From an uncultured Bacteroidota bacterium (GTDB lineage Bacteria; Bacteroidota; Bacteroidia; Bacteroidales; WCHB1-69), in NCBI GenBank assembly GCA_902786595.1, contig CADADB010000011.1, positions 25,462 to 89,461 of the forward strand: 64,000 nt of DNA, given 5' to 3'. Positions 1 to 7,157 of this stretch are shown piece by piece (position 1 is the stretch's first letter; each line of letters begins with the position of its first letter). The notes beneath the pieces were generated by a model. It searched no databases. It was not told the origin of the DNA and saw only the letters and a program-made list of their open reading frames with translations. The position numbers and the translations under genes are program-made.

Positions 1-351
1 ATGCAGGCGACGATAGACGAAACCAATCGCCGTCGTTCCAAACAGATAGCTTACAACGAGTTACATCACATTGTGCCAAAAGGGGTGGTGAAGTCGGACG
101 AGATGTTGCTCACAGGAATGTCAGGAGAGAACGGCAAGCAAAAAAAACAAGGGGTTCAGTATGTTCCAAAGGAAAAGAAAATGTCCGCTGTTGCGGAAGA
201 TTTGTCCATGTATAATGTGGAACAGCTTGAGAAAAAGAAAAAATCATATCGTAAAGAGATGGAAAAAGCGGTGAAGGAGCTGGATTTCGAGAAAGCTGCC
301 GAGTACCGCGACGCAATAGTGGCCATTGAAAACAGGATTCGGGAGTACTGA
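1..351 (+). CDS. uvrB: UvrABC excinuclease subunit B, C-terminal fragment
   Basis: The gene enters from outside the window; only the last 116 codons are present. The fragment opens with the typical UvrB stretch ending the helicase-like core (IDETNRRRSKQIAYN), followed by a charged linker. It ends with a UVR motif at about fragment residues 74-110 (EQLEKKKKSYRKEMEKAVKE and the DFEKAAEYRD segment), the coiled hairpin through which UvrB contacts UvrC. UvrB verifies DNA damage in nucleotide excision repair. The stop is followed at once by a hexamer array and then by a heptamer array. The family assignment is firm; the 5' part and promoter cannot be seen. Confidence 0.95.
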   Translation: MQATIDETNRRRSKQIAYNELHHIVPKGVVKSDEMLLTGMSGENGKQKKQGVQYVPKEKKMSAVAEDLSMYNVEQLEKKKKSYRKEMEKAVKELDFEKAAEYRDAIVAIENRIREY

Positions 352-352
352 A

Positions 353-394
353 ACTATGACTATGACTATAACTATAACTTAAACTTAGACTTAA
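353..394. repeat. Hexamer tandem array downstream of uvrB
   Basis: Seven 6-nt units follow the uvrB stop almost directly: ACTATG, ACTATG, ACTATA, ACTATA, ACTTAA, ACTTAG, ACTTAA. This is the only array here with a clear 6-nt period. Confidence 0.8.
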
Positions 395-435
395 ACTGTT
401 ACCTATAATACTTATTATCACCGTTTATCACCGAA

Positions 436-540
436 GTCTTACGTCTTACGTCCCACGTCTTACGTCTTACGTCCCACGTCTTACGTCTTACGTCCCACGT
501 CTTACGTCTTACGTCTCACGTCCCACGTCTCACGTCTCAT
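436..540. repeat. Heptamer array, 15 units of GTCTTAC/GTCCCAC
   Basis: The stretch divides exactly into fifteen 7-nt units (105 nt). The first nine are a 21-nt super-unit (GTCTTAC, GTCTTAC, GTCCCAC) repeated three times; the rest are GTCTTAC, GTCTTAC, GTCTCAC, GTCCCAC, GTCTCAC and GTCTCAT. Together with the preceding hexamer array it fills most of the uvrB-acyltransferase gap. No open frame or clear hairpin is seen. Confidence 0.9.
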
Positions 541-588
541 GTCTGAAATCTCAAAAAAGTTAAAAAGTATTAATTCCCAAAAAAATCG

Positions 589-596
589 TATATTTG
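589..596 (+). promoter_or_regulatory. -7 promoter box TATATTTG of the acyltransferase operon
   Basis: The box matches the Bacteroides sigma-ABfr -7 consensus TAnnTTTG and is followed by CGGCC. Only 10 nt separate it from the ATG at 607, so the transcript leader should be very short. Confidence 0.7.
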
Positions 597-606
597 CGGC
601 CTGATT

Positions 607-1752
607 ATGGATAGAATGGATTTTGAAGATATTAGGCCTTATACGGACGCTGAATTCAAGGAGGCGTACTATCGGTTAATGGAGGATCCCCGATTTAAAG
701 ATGCTTTGCGTCTTTGTCTTCAGAATTACAATGTGGAGGATTTTCGGAAAGACTTGGATAAATTCCAAACCATTGAAGAGGTTCAGGTGGATTTTGACAA
801 GCGTTTTCTGGATGTGTTCCTTTCCCAGTCAACCAAGGGGATTGCCTTGTCGGGAATTGAAAATTTAGAGGAGGACAAGACTTATATGTTTATCGGGAAC
901 CATCGCGACATCACGTTGGATCCCGCGTTGTTGCAATACTATTTTTTCATTGAAAAGAAGAAAACTTCCCGTATCGCGATGGGTGACAACCTATTCACCA
1001 CCCCGTTGTTGGGCGAGATCGCGAAGCTGAACAAGATGATCAAGGTGAAGCGGGGAGGAACCATGCGCGAGAAGTTGGTCAATTTCCAGAAATTGGCTGC
1101 CTATATCCAGTATTCGCTTTTTGAAGATAAGGAATCTGTATGGATTGCCCAGCGTGATGGGCGCACCAAAGACGGCAACGATTACACCAAGCAAGGTCTG
1201 TTGAAGATGATTACCATGGGCAACGACAAGAATTTGCTTGAAACTATGCGTAGGATGAACATCACCCCATTGACGGTCTCCTACGAGTATGAGTCCTGCG
1301 ACAAAATGAAAGCCCGTGAACTCGCTTTGAGCGAAAACGGTCCGTACGTGAAGGAGCCGGGCGAGGATTTCAACAGCATCAAACAGGGCATTTTCGGGCA
1401 GAAGGGTAGGGTAGCGCTCACCATTGGCCATCCACTCGGCGATGAACTGGATCAGGTTCCGGAAAATCTTAACAACAATGACAAACTTTATTTTGTCTGT
1501 AAGCTGATAGACAAACAGATATACAAGAATTATGTGCTGTATCCCAACAACTATATCGCGCATGATTTGATGCATCAGAATCAGGAATATGCCCACCATT
1601 ACACTCCGGAAGAGAAGTCGAAGTTTGAAGCTTATTTGGAAATGCAATCCCATACCAGTGACGTGCCGGAGGAAAAAATGCGTGCCAATCTCCTGAAAAT
1701 TTACGCCACTCCTGTGGATAATTATATGAAAGCAACTTCTGAAGAGAATTAA
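607..1752 (+). CDS. PlsC-like acyltransferase (glycerol-3-phosphate/lysophosphatidate type)
   Basis: A protein of 381 residues with the lysophospholipid acyltransferase signature. NHRDITLD at residues 98-105 is the catalytic block, with His99 and either Asp101 or Asp105 as partner; spacing differs slightly from the usual HX4D. KVKRGGTMREK near 147-157 and IAQRDGRTKDG near 180-190 correspond to the acyl-acceptor blocks. The family moves acyl chains onto glycerol phosphates at the inner membrane or modifies other lipids; the exact acceptor cannot be told. There is no signal peptide. The ATG at 607 follows the promoter closely; Met4 is an alternative start. It lies 16 nt upstream of a heptosyltransferase gene, suggesting an envelope-lipid operon. 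Confidence 0.8.
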   Translation: MDRMDFEDIRPYTDAEFKEAYYRLMEDPRFKDALRLCLQNYNVEDFRKDLDKFQTIEEVQVDFDKRFLDVFLSQSTKGIALSGIENLEEDKTYMFIGNHRDITLDPALLQYYFFIEKKKTSRIAMGDNLFTTPLLGEIAKLNKMIKVKRGGTMREKLVNFQKLAAYIQYSLFEDKESVWIAQRDGRTKDGNDYTKQGLLKMITMGNDKNLLETMRRMNITPLTVSYEYESCDKMKARELALSENGPYVKEPGEDFNSIKQGIFGQKGRVALTIGHPLGDELDQVPENLNNNDKLYFVCKLIDKQIYKNYVLYPNNYIAHDLMHQNQEYAHHYTPEEKSKFEAYLEMQSHTSDVPEEKMRANLLKIYATPVDNYMKATSEEN

Positions 1753-1768
1753 TATTTTTTAACGCTAT

Positions 1769-2779
1769 ATGGATGAGATTCAACCCCCGTCGCAACCGAA
1801 AATTTTAATCATCAGACTGAGCTCCATCGGCGACATTGTGCTGACCACGCCGGTAATCAGAGCGGTGAACGAGCAACTGCCTGAGGCAGAGGTTCATTTC
1901 TTGGTCAGAAAAGATTTAGTTTCTGTGGTTGAGAACAACCCTCACATTCACAAGGTGCATATTTATGACCCTGAAAATGTAAGTCAAACCATTGATGAGT
2001 TACGTCAAGAGCAATTCACCGTGGTCATTGATTTGCAGAAAACGTTGCGTTCCCGCAAAGTGGTTCGCCGCTTGAAAGTGCCTTCCTATACATTCCATAA
2101 GTATAATCTTTCGAAGTGGATTTGTTATCGTCTCAAGATGAACGGTTTGCCGGAATCGCATATCGTGGAGCGGTACTTTGAAGCGGTCAAGGAATTGGAT
2201 GTTCATAATGACCACAAAGGTTTGGAATTTTATATTCCTGAAAATCAAGGATTTGAAGAAGATGATCTGCCGATGATGTTTGACGACGGATTCGTGGCCA
2301 TCGTGTTGGCGGCGCAGCATTTCACGAAACGTATTCCGGTGAGCAAAGTGGTGGAAATCGGCAGCATTCTGCACAAGCCCATCATGCTGTTGGGTGGCAA
2401 AGACGTGTTTGAGGAGGGTGAGCAGGTGGTGGCTCAGCTCGGCGAGCGCGCTACCAACGGCTGTGGCAAATACACGCTGTACCAGTCGGCGGCCATTCTG
2501 CAACATGCTGATTGTGTGATTACTGGCGACACAGGCCTGATGCATATATCGGCGGCGTTACACAAGCCCACGGCGGCCATTTTCGGCTCCACCATCCCCG
2601 AATATGGTTACTATCCCTATATGCCCGGTGAACGCGAAAAGTTCCGTAATTTCGAGGTCTGTCCGCTCAACTGCCGCCCGTGCTCCAAATTCGGTAGCTC
2701 CAGCTGCCGGCGGAAACATTTCAAGTGTATGAAGAACATTTCAGCCACGGAGGTGGCGGAGTGGGTGAACCGGTTTTAA
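1769..2779 (+). CDS. Glycosyltransferase family 9, ADP-heptose:LPS heptosyltransferase-like
   Basis: 336 residues. The N-terminus (KILIIRLSSIGDIVLTTPV) is the GT9 hallmark, with the conserved serine-isoleucine-glycine-aspartate loop. The C-terminal half carries TGDTGLMHISAAL and AIFGST, the nucleotide-sugar binding region. GT9 enzymes transfer heptose or related sugars to lipid A-core on the cytoplasmic side of the inner membrane. It is the second gene of a two-gene unit with the acyltransferase, which supports a role in LPS or lipid assembly. Heptosyltransferase I versus II, or another GT9 sugar, cannot be separated here. The gene ends in a short palindromic AT-rich hairpin shared with convergent trmO. 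Confidence 0.85.
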   Translation: MDEIQPPSQPKILIIRLSSIGDIVLTTPVIRAVNEQLPEAEVHFLVRKDLVSVVENNPHIHKVHIYDPENVSQTIDELRQEQFTVVIDLQKTLRSRKVVRRLKVPSYTFHKYNLSKWICYRLKMNGLPESHIVERYFEAVKELDVHNDHKGLEFYIPENQGFEEDDLPMMFDDGFVAIVLAAQHFTKRIPVSKVVEIGSILHKPIMLLGGKDVFEEGEQVVAQLGERATNGCGKYTLYQSAAILQHADCVITGDTGLMHISAALHKPTAAIFGSTIPEYGYYPYMPGEREKFRNFEVCPLNCRPCSKFGSSSCRRKHFKCMKNISATEVAEWVNRF

Positions 2780-2805
2780 TGCATTATGCATAATTCATAA
2801 TGCAT
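2779..2805. terminator. AT-rich hairpin between convergent genes
   Basis: ATGCATTATG and CATAATGCAT form a perfect 10-bp stem with a 7-nt loop, beginning at the glycosyltransferase stop codon and facing trmO. It could end transcription from both sides, but it lacks a clean T-tract and also looks like a two-unit CATAATK repeat. Confidence 0.45.
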
Positions 2806-2822
2806 AATTAGGAATAGAACTT

Positions 2823-3524
2823 TTATGTTTTGTTCCTTAATTTCTTAATATATTCTACAACAACGAGGTTCGATTTGACGCGAAACCTCACCTCATATCC
2901 GTCAAACGGAAAACCATAAACCCTTTCTTCGTCGTGGTGGTAGGCGGGACGTGGGTCCTGGGCCAGTACCTCACGCAATTTTTCCAACTTTTCGGGTTTC
3001 AGCTTTTTGGCGATTACGTCGGGGATTTCCACTTCAAGCTGGTAGTCCTCGTGCTCTTGCGTGAACCCTTTGGTGGCTTCCGGGTGGCAATCGGTGGTGA
3101 GCAGATAAGGTTTGATGTCGTAAATCGGAGTGTTGTCCATGAGGTCGGCACCGCCCACGAGTAGGGTAGGGTTCTTGGGGTTGAGGTCGGCCTCGATGAG
3201 CTCCACGCAGGAGAGTCCGATGGGATTGGGACGGAAAGGTGAGCGCGTGGCGAAGACACCCATGCGACGGTTGCCGCCGAGTCGTGGAGGACGTACCGTC
3301 GGCGACCATCCCTCCTGCTGTACTTCCGAGAAACCCCAGATCAGCCACAAATGGGAAAACTCCTCGATGCCGCGCAGCGCTTCCGCATTCCGGTACGCGG
3401 GCTCGAACACGATACGAGCCCGCAACGACGACACCAACCCGCTCTGCCTCGGGATCCCGAACTTCGTCGGGAACTCGCTGCGAATACGGGCGATGACCTT
3501 GGTTTCAATAATTTGGTTGTCCAT
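2823..3524 (-). CDS. trmO: tRNA (N6-threonylcarbamoyladenosine37-N6)-methyltransferase TrmO (TsaA family)
   Basis: 233 residues from the ATG at 3524. TsaA-domain motifs are clear: GIPRQSGLV, FEPAYRNAEALRGIEEFSHL, RRMGVFATRSPFRPNPIGLS, and a C-terminal DPRPAY segment. The enzyme uses S-adenosylmethionine to methylate N6 of t6A at position 37 of tRNA. The frame is open upstream to 3626, but a -7 box at 3547-3554 lies inside that extension, so the start at 3524 (protein beginning MDNQIIETK) is preferred. It is convergent with the glycosyltransferase gene and divergent from the orphan gene at 3734. Confidence 0.92.
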   Translation of the reverse strand: MDNQIIETKVIARIRSEFPTKFGIPRQSGLVSSLRARIVFEPAYRNAEALRGIEEFSHLWLIWGFSEVQQEGWSPTVRPPRLGGNRRMGVFATRSPFRPNPIGLSCVELIEADLNPKNPTLLVGGADLMDNTPIYDIKPYLLTTDCHPEATKGFTQEHEDYQLEVEIPDVIAKKLKPEKLEKLREVLAQDPRPAYHHDEERVYGFPFDGYEVRFRVKSNLVVVEYIKKLRNKT

Positions 3525-3546
3525 GTATCCTTTATTCTTTGGCTTG

Positions 3547-3554
3547 CAAATGTA
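3547..3554 (-). promoter_or_regulatory. -7 box TACATTTG of trmO
   Basis: Read on the minus strand as TACATTTGC, 22 nt before the ATG at 3524. It fixes the trmO start downstream of the longest open frame. Confidence 0.65.
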
Positions 3555-3705
3555 TATAATTTTTGAATAATAGAGAAAATGATACCCTCTTTTAGACACC
3601 CAACGACGTGAAGAACCGAATAACATCTACACTTTCAACATTCTTTTCAATTTTTACAATTAATTATTAATAAATATATAGTTATTTTTGTATTAATATT
3701 ATTTA

Positions 3706-3713
3706 TATCTTTG
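3706..3713 (+). promoter_or_regulatory. -7 box TATCTTTG of the orphan gene at 3734
   Basis: TATCTTTGC precedes the TTG codon at 3734 by 20 nt, within an AT-rich divergent region. Confidence 0.65.
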
Positions 3714-3733
3714 CCAAATCTAAATAGACAGAT

Positions 3734-4261
3734 TTGAAAAAGGAACATATTGAAAAACATCCGATTGACCTTTCTACAGAAGTGGTTGCAACATACCCGA
3801 ATGGTGGGAAGGTGGTAGTGTATAATGCCATTGACCGTACTACTGAAGATTTCCATCGTATCATGATTTGCTCGATGTTCTTCGCGCAACAAGGTAAGCT
3901 GGTGGTGATGCCGCCGAAATTGGATGTGCCGTACAAAAACCCTGCTTATAACAAAATATTCTGCACTCTTCGTGGAACGCCTTATTACGGCAAATGCCCT
4001 GATATGCTAGTGGATGGCCAAGGATATGAACATGAAGGATATATTACAGAAAACCCAAAACATGCTATAAAGAATATGCTCAAGCATGGGTTGATTCAAT
4101 CCGATAAAATAATAATAGATAAAACCGAATTGACAGAGAATTATATTAAGTCTCGAATAAAGGGAAAAATATTAGAAGGGAAAAAAGTGACCGAAGTGTG
4201 GATCAGAGAAGGCGAGAGTTTGAGGATGGTTTATAAAAATACGAACGACCAACCCAAATGA
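3734..4261 (+). CDS. Orphan 175-residue protein, possible BECR-fold nuclease relative
   Basis: The protein has no membrane segment or signal peptide. The only possible start is TTG at 3734: an in-frame TAG lies at 3725-3727, and the promoter box ends at 3713. A segment KCPDMLVDGQGYEHEGYI, followed by a helical IKNMLKHGLIQSDKIIID and a C-terminal strand-rich VTEVWIREGESLRMVYK, recalls the barnase-EndoU-colicin-RelE (BECR) and CdiA-CT tRNase layouts, where PD-L-DG strands precede a helix. This is pattern resemblance only; no catalytic residue is proven. Low GC, a non-ATG start and no functional neighbours suggest an acquired gene. No antitoxin or immunity gene is adjacent. Confidence 0.6.
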   Translation: MKKEHIEKHPIDLSTEVVATYPNGGKVVVYNAIDRTTEDFHRIMICSMFFAQQGKLVVMPPKLDVPYKNPAYNKIFCTLRGTPYYGKCPDMLVDGQGYEHEGYITENPKHAIKNMLKHGLIQSDKIIIDKTELTENYIKSRIKGKILEGKKVTEVWIREGESLRMVYKNTNDQPK

Positions 4262-4360
4262 ATGAATTGGCCGCCGGCCGCCGAATCCGCAGAATCGACA
4301 ATGCAAAAATACACTTTTTTTAATATCCAAACATTTTTCGATAATAATTTCTAAAAAAAA

Positions 4361-4389
4361 GTAGAGACGTACCGTTGGCGCGTCTCTAC
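4361..4389. repeat. Dispersed palindrome, GTAGAGACG family (copy 1)
   Basis: Nine-bp arms GTAGAGACG and CGTCTCTAC enclose an 11-nt centre (TACCGTTGGCG). The centre is less symmetrical than in other copies. It lies between the orphan gene and the sugar transporter stop. Confidence 0.8.
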
Positions 4390-4439
4390 TTCTACAGGGA
4401 CATAAAAGCCCCTATATGATCTCTCATCTTCTCATCGCA

Positions 4440-5693
4440 TCACCGTTTCTCCATCCGATACCCCACCGTCGCGAAGAACAAGATGTATGCGTAGCTGACG
4501 AACAACAACGCGTAGGCGGAGTGCGGGTTCACCGCATCGGCGATTCGTCCGTAGATCAGTGGCATCACGGCACCGCCCACGATGGCCATCACCATCAGTG
4601 CGGAGGCGAACTCGGTGTGGTCGCCCAAATCATGGATAGCCAACGGCCAGATGGCGGGCCACATGATGGCGTGCGCGAAGCTCAGGCAGATGATGGCAAT
4701 GATGGAGACAATGCCCGTTGTGCACAATGCCACGATAACCAACGCGACGGAGAGCAGCAACTGGATGATCAGGGCCTGCCGTTGCGAAATAACTTTCGGC
4801 ACAAACAGGATGCCGCAAATATAACCCACCAACAGGGCGATTAAAGCGTAAACACCGAAATAATGGGAAACTGCGGTGGGAATGCCATAATAGTCGCCGT
4901 AAGGAATCAAAGTGTCGATGGCGATAACTTCCGCACCCACATAGAAGAAGATGGCGAAAACGCCGAGCCACAAATACGGGAAGCTGAAGATGCTGGTCTT
5001 CTTGCCGTCCACAATTTTCTCTTCCTCAACGATTTCCGGCAGATGCGCCGTCTTGATGAAAAGCACCAATGCAATGAGAACGGCCGTCATGATGAGGTAT
5101 GGGATGATGACGCCGTTGGAGAGCTGCTGCAGCATGGCTTCTTTTTCCGGACCGGGGGCCATCTCCTTGATGCTCTCGAAGAGGTGTTCTTTGCCGCTGA
5201 ACAGGGCGTTATAGAGGACCAGGATGCCGATCATGCCGGCCACCTTGTTGCAGATGCCCATGATGCTCATGCGCCGCGCCGCCGACTCAATCGGACCGAT
5301 GACCGTGACGAAGGGGTTACTGGCGGTCTGCAACAGTGACAATCCGCTGCCTTGCAGGAAAAGACCCAGCAAGAACATCGGGTAGCTGCGCATTTTCGCT
5401 CCCGGGATGAACATCATGCAGCCGATAGCCATGACGACCAACCCTAATGCCATGCCGTTGCTGTATCCTGTCTTCTTCAACACGAAAGAAGACGGAATCG
5501 ACATCACAAAATAGGCGATGTAGAAGGCGAACGTCACCAAATAGCCCTGCACTTGGGTGGTCAGTTCGCAGGAAGTGCGCATGTAGGGGATCAAAATGTT
5601 GTTCAGCCATGTCACGAAACCGAATACGAAGAACAGCGATCCGATGACGAACATGCTATAGGCAGTACTTTTCTTTTTTTCTTCCATAAACAT
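4440..5693 (-). CDS. Sugar MFS transporter, FucP/GluP (glucose/galactose) type
   Basis: 417 residues with about twelve hydrophobic segments. FVFGFVTWLNNILIPYMR in the first segment, FYIAYFVMSIPSSFVLKKTGY and GSGLSLLQTASNPFVTVIGP are characteristic of the FHS sugar:H+ symporter branch that includes L-fucose and glucose/galactose carriers. It acts in the inner membrane. The start may be Met1 (5693) or Met3 (5687). It is the last gene of a unit with the SHOCT protein (6 nt apart) and rpe, so the imported sugar may feed central carbon metabolism. Substrate choice among fucose, glucose, galactose or mannose cannot be decided. Confidence 0.88.
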   Translation of the reverse strand: MFMEEKKKSTAYSMFVIGSLFFVFGFVTWLNNILIPYMRTSCELTTQVQGYLVTFAFYIAYFVMSIPSSFVLKKTGYSNGMALGLVVMAIGCMMFIPGAKMRSYPMFLLGLFLQGSGLSLLQTASNPFVTVIGPIESAARRMSIMGICNKVAGMIGILVLYNALFSGKEHLFESIKEMAPGPEKEAMLQQLSNGVIIPYLIMTAVLIALVLFIKTAHLPEIVEEEKIVDGKKTSIFSFPYLWLGVFAIFFYVGAEVIAIDTLIPYGDYYGIPTAVSHYFGVYALIALLVGYICGILFVPKVISQRQALIIQLLLSVALVIVALCTTGIVSIIAIICLSFAHAIMWPAIWPLAIHDLGDHTEFASALMVMAIVGGAVMPLIYGRIADAVNPHSAYALLFVSYAYILFFATVGYRMEKR

Positions 5694-5699
5694 TCGAAT

Positions 5700-6323
5700 T
5701 TACTTGATTCTTTTCATCAATTCCGCCTTTTTGGCATCATATTCCTCTTGGGTGATGATCTGGAGATCCAGTTTTTCCTTCCACTTCTTCAATTCTTGTA
5801 TGGCGGCATCGGAGGCCATCTCTTCCAGATTAGCTTTGACGACCACCTCTTTTGTGGCAATTGCTTCTTCAAAGTTGGTGCAGGCCAGACCGCCGCGATT
5901 CAGCACGAGGTAGATTTTGCAGCCGCATGTCATTTTGTTGAAAGGATCCACAGGCACGCATTGGATTCTCTTAATGGTGGCTACACCGCCGGCACGGTTT
6001 TCGATACGCTCCGCACGCTCTTGACTTACCGCACGATCAGAAGTTGTAGCTTTTTCATCTTCTGCCAGTGCGTTTAACCAACTTCCTGTAACATCCTTGA
6101 AATAGACATAATATTTGCCATTTGTCGGATAACCGTATGTAATGGTGGAGCCAATCTTGTACGTTACTCCGTCGGACGCCACATAAGTCGTGATGTCATC
6201 ACCACCCTTTTTCCCGGTTAACTCTTTGGCCGACTTTTGTTCCAAAATATCTTGGTAGGTGACGGTTTGCGCATTAGAAATCAAACACAATCCTACAAAA
6301 AGAAGAATAAAAAGCTTTTTCAT
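5700..6323 (-). CDS. Secreted protein with C-terminal SHOCT domain
   Basis: 207 residues. MKKLFILLFVGLCLISNAQ is a signal peptide with likely cleavage after NAQ or before it. The body has a strand-rich region with a short Cys motif (MTCGCKIYLVLNRGGLACT). The last 30 residues (ELKKWKEKLDLQIITQEEYDAKKAELMKRI) fit the SHOCT short C-terminal domain, normally an oligomerisation module. Function is unknown. It sits 3 nt downstream of rpe and 6 nt upstream of the sugar transporter, so it is translated from the same message. Confidence 0.75.
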   Translation of the reverse strand: MKKLFILLFVGLCLISNAQTVTYQDILEQKSAKELTGKKGGDDITTYVASDGVTYKIGSTITYGYPTNGKYYVYFKDVTGSWLNALAEDEKATTSDRAVSQERAERIENRAGGVATIKRIQCVPVDPFNKMTCGCKIYLVLNRGGLACTNFEEAIATKEVVVKANLEEMASDAAIQELKKWKEKLDLQIITQEEYDAKKAELMKRIK

Positions 6324-6326
6324 TGT

Positions 6327-6983
6327 TTATAAGTGTTTTAATTGATGAATCATATTTTCGGGATTTTCCGCTTTGAAAACGGCATTTCCGGCTACCACCG
6401 CGTCGGCGCCGGCCTTGATGATGTCCGCAATGTTGTCCGCATTTACGCCGCCATCGACCTCGATGAGCGCATTCGAATGATTGCGCTTGATCATTGCGCG
6501 GAGTTCAGCAATGCGGTGCAGCGAACGTTGGATGAATTTCTGACCGCCAAAGCCAGGATTTACAGACATAATCAGCACTAAATCAACATCTTGTATAATG
6601 TCTTCCAATCCAGCAACCGGTGTGTGGGGATTGAGGGCTACGCCCGCCAGCATGTCATGTTCTTTGATTTGGTATATCGTGCGGTGCAAATGTGTGCAGG
6701 CCTCCCAGTGGATGGTCAGCATATCGCAACCTATCTCCTTGAAAGTTTGGATGTAACGTTCCGGTTGCACAATCATCAGATGTGTGTCCAACGGCTTTTC
6801 GGACAACTTTCTGACCGCCTTGATGACAGGCATTCCGAAAGAGATGTTCGGCACAAAAACACCATCCATAACATCCAGATGAATCCAGTCTGCTTCTGAA
6901 TGGTTCAACATGGCAATCTCTTCTCCCAATCGGTTGAAATCCGCCGACAACAACGACGGAGCAATAATCGGCTTTACACTCAT
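6327..6983 (-). CDS. rpe: Ribulose-phosphate 3-epimerase
   Basis: 218 residues, the normal family length. IAPSLLSADFNRLGEEI at the start, WIHLDVMDGVFVPNISFG (metal-binding His/Asp), LDTHLMIVQPERY, VNPGFGGQKFI and IEVDGGVNADNI cover the whole TIM-barrel active site. It interconverts ribulose 5-phosphate and xylulose 5-phosphate in the pentose phosphate pathway. It is the first gene of the rpe-SHOCT-transporter unit, with a promoter box at 7004-7011. Confidence 0.97.
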   Translation of the reverse strand: MSVKPIIAPSLLSADFNRLGEEIAMLNHSEADWIHLDVMDGVFVPNISFGMPVIKAVRKLSEKPLDTHLMIVQPERYIQTFKEIGCDMLTIHWEACTHLHRTIYQIKEHDMLAGVALNPHTPVAGLEDIIQDVDLVLIMSVNPGFGGQKFIQRSLHRIAELRAMIKRNHSNALIEVDGGVNADNIADIIKAGADAVVAGNAVFKAENPENMIHQLKHL

Positions 6984-7003
6984 TTTCTGTAAATTTGAGG
7001 GCG

Positions 7004-7011
7004 CAAAAGTA
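7004..7011 (-). promoter_or_regulatory. -7 box TACTTTTG of rpe
   Basis: TACTTTTGC on the minus strand, 20 nt before the rpe ATG. Confidence 0.7.
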
Positions 7012-7052
7012 CTAAAAATTGGATTATCTCCGCAACCCTAATTTATCCCCAC

Positions 7053-7157
7053 TTTAACCCTTAACCCTTAACCTTTAACCCTTAACCTTTAACCCTTAAC
7101 CCTTAACCCTTAACCCTTGAACCTTAACCCTTAACCCTTGAACCTTAACCCTTAAAC
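7053..7157. repeat. Heptamer array, 15 units of CTTAACC
   Basis: Fifteen 7-nt units, mainly CTTAACC with TTTAACC, CTTGAAC and CTTAAAC variants (105 nt). It ends exactly at the base before the GH3 stop codon (7158), so it lies directly downstream of that gene. The word resembles a telomere repeat, but nothing else supports a chromosome end. Confidence 0.9.

Noticed and set aside
436-540. CRISPR array
   Set aside because: Units are 7 nt with no spacers, and no cas gene is near.
7053-7157. Telomere-like CTTAACC array as a linear chromosome end
   Set aside because: Ordinary genes continue on both sides and similar arrays with other words occur elsewhere.
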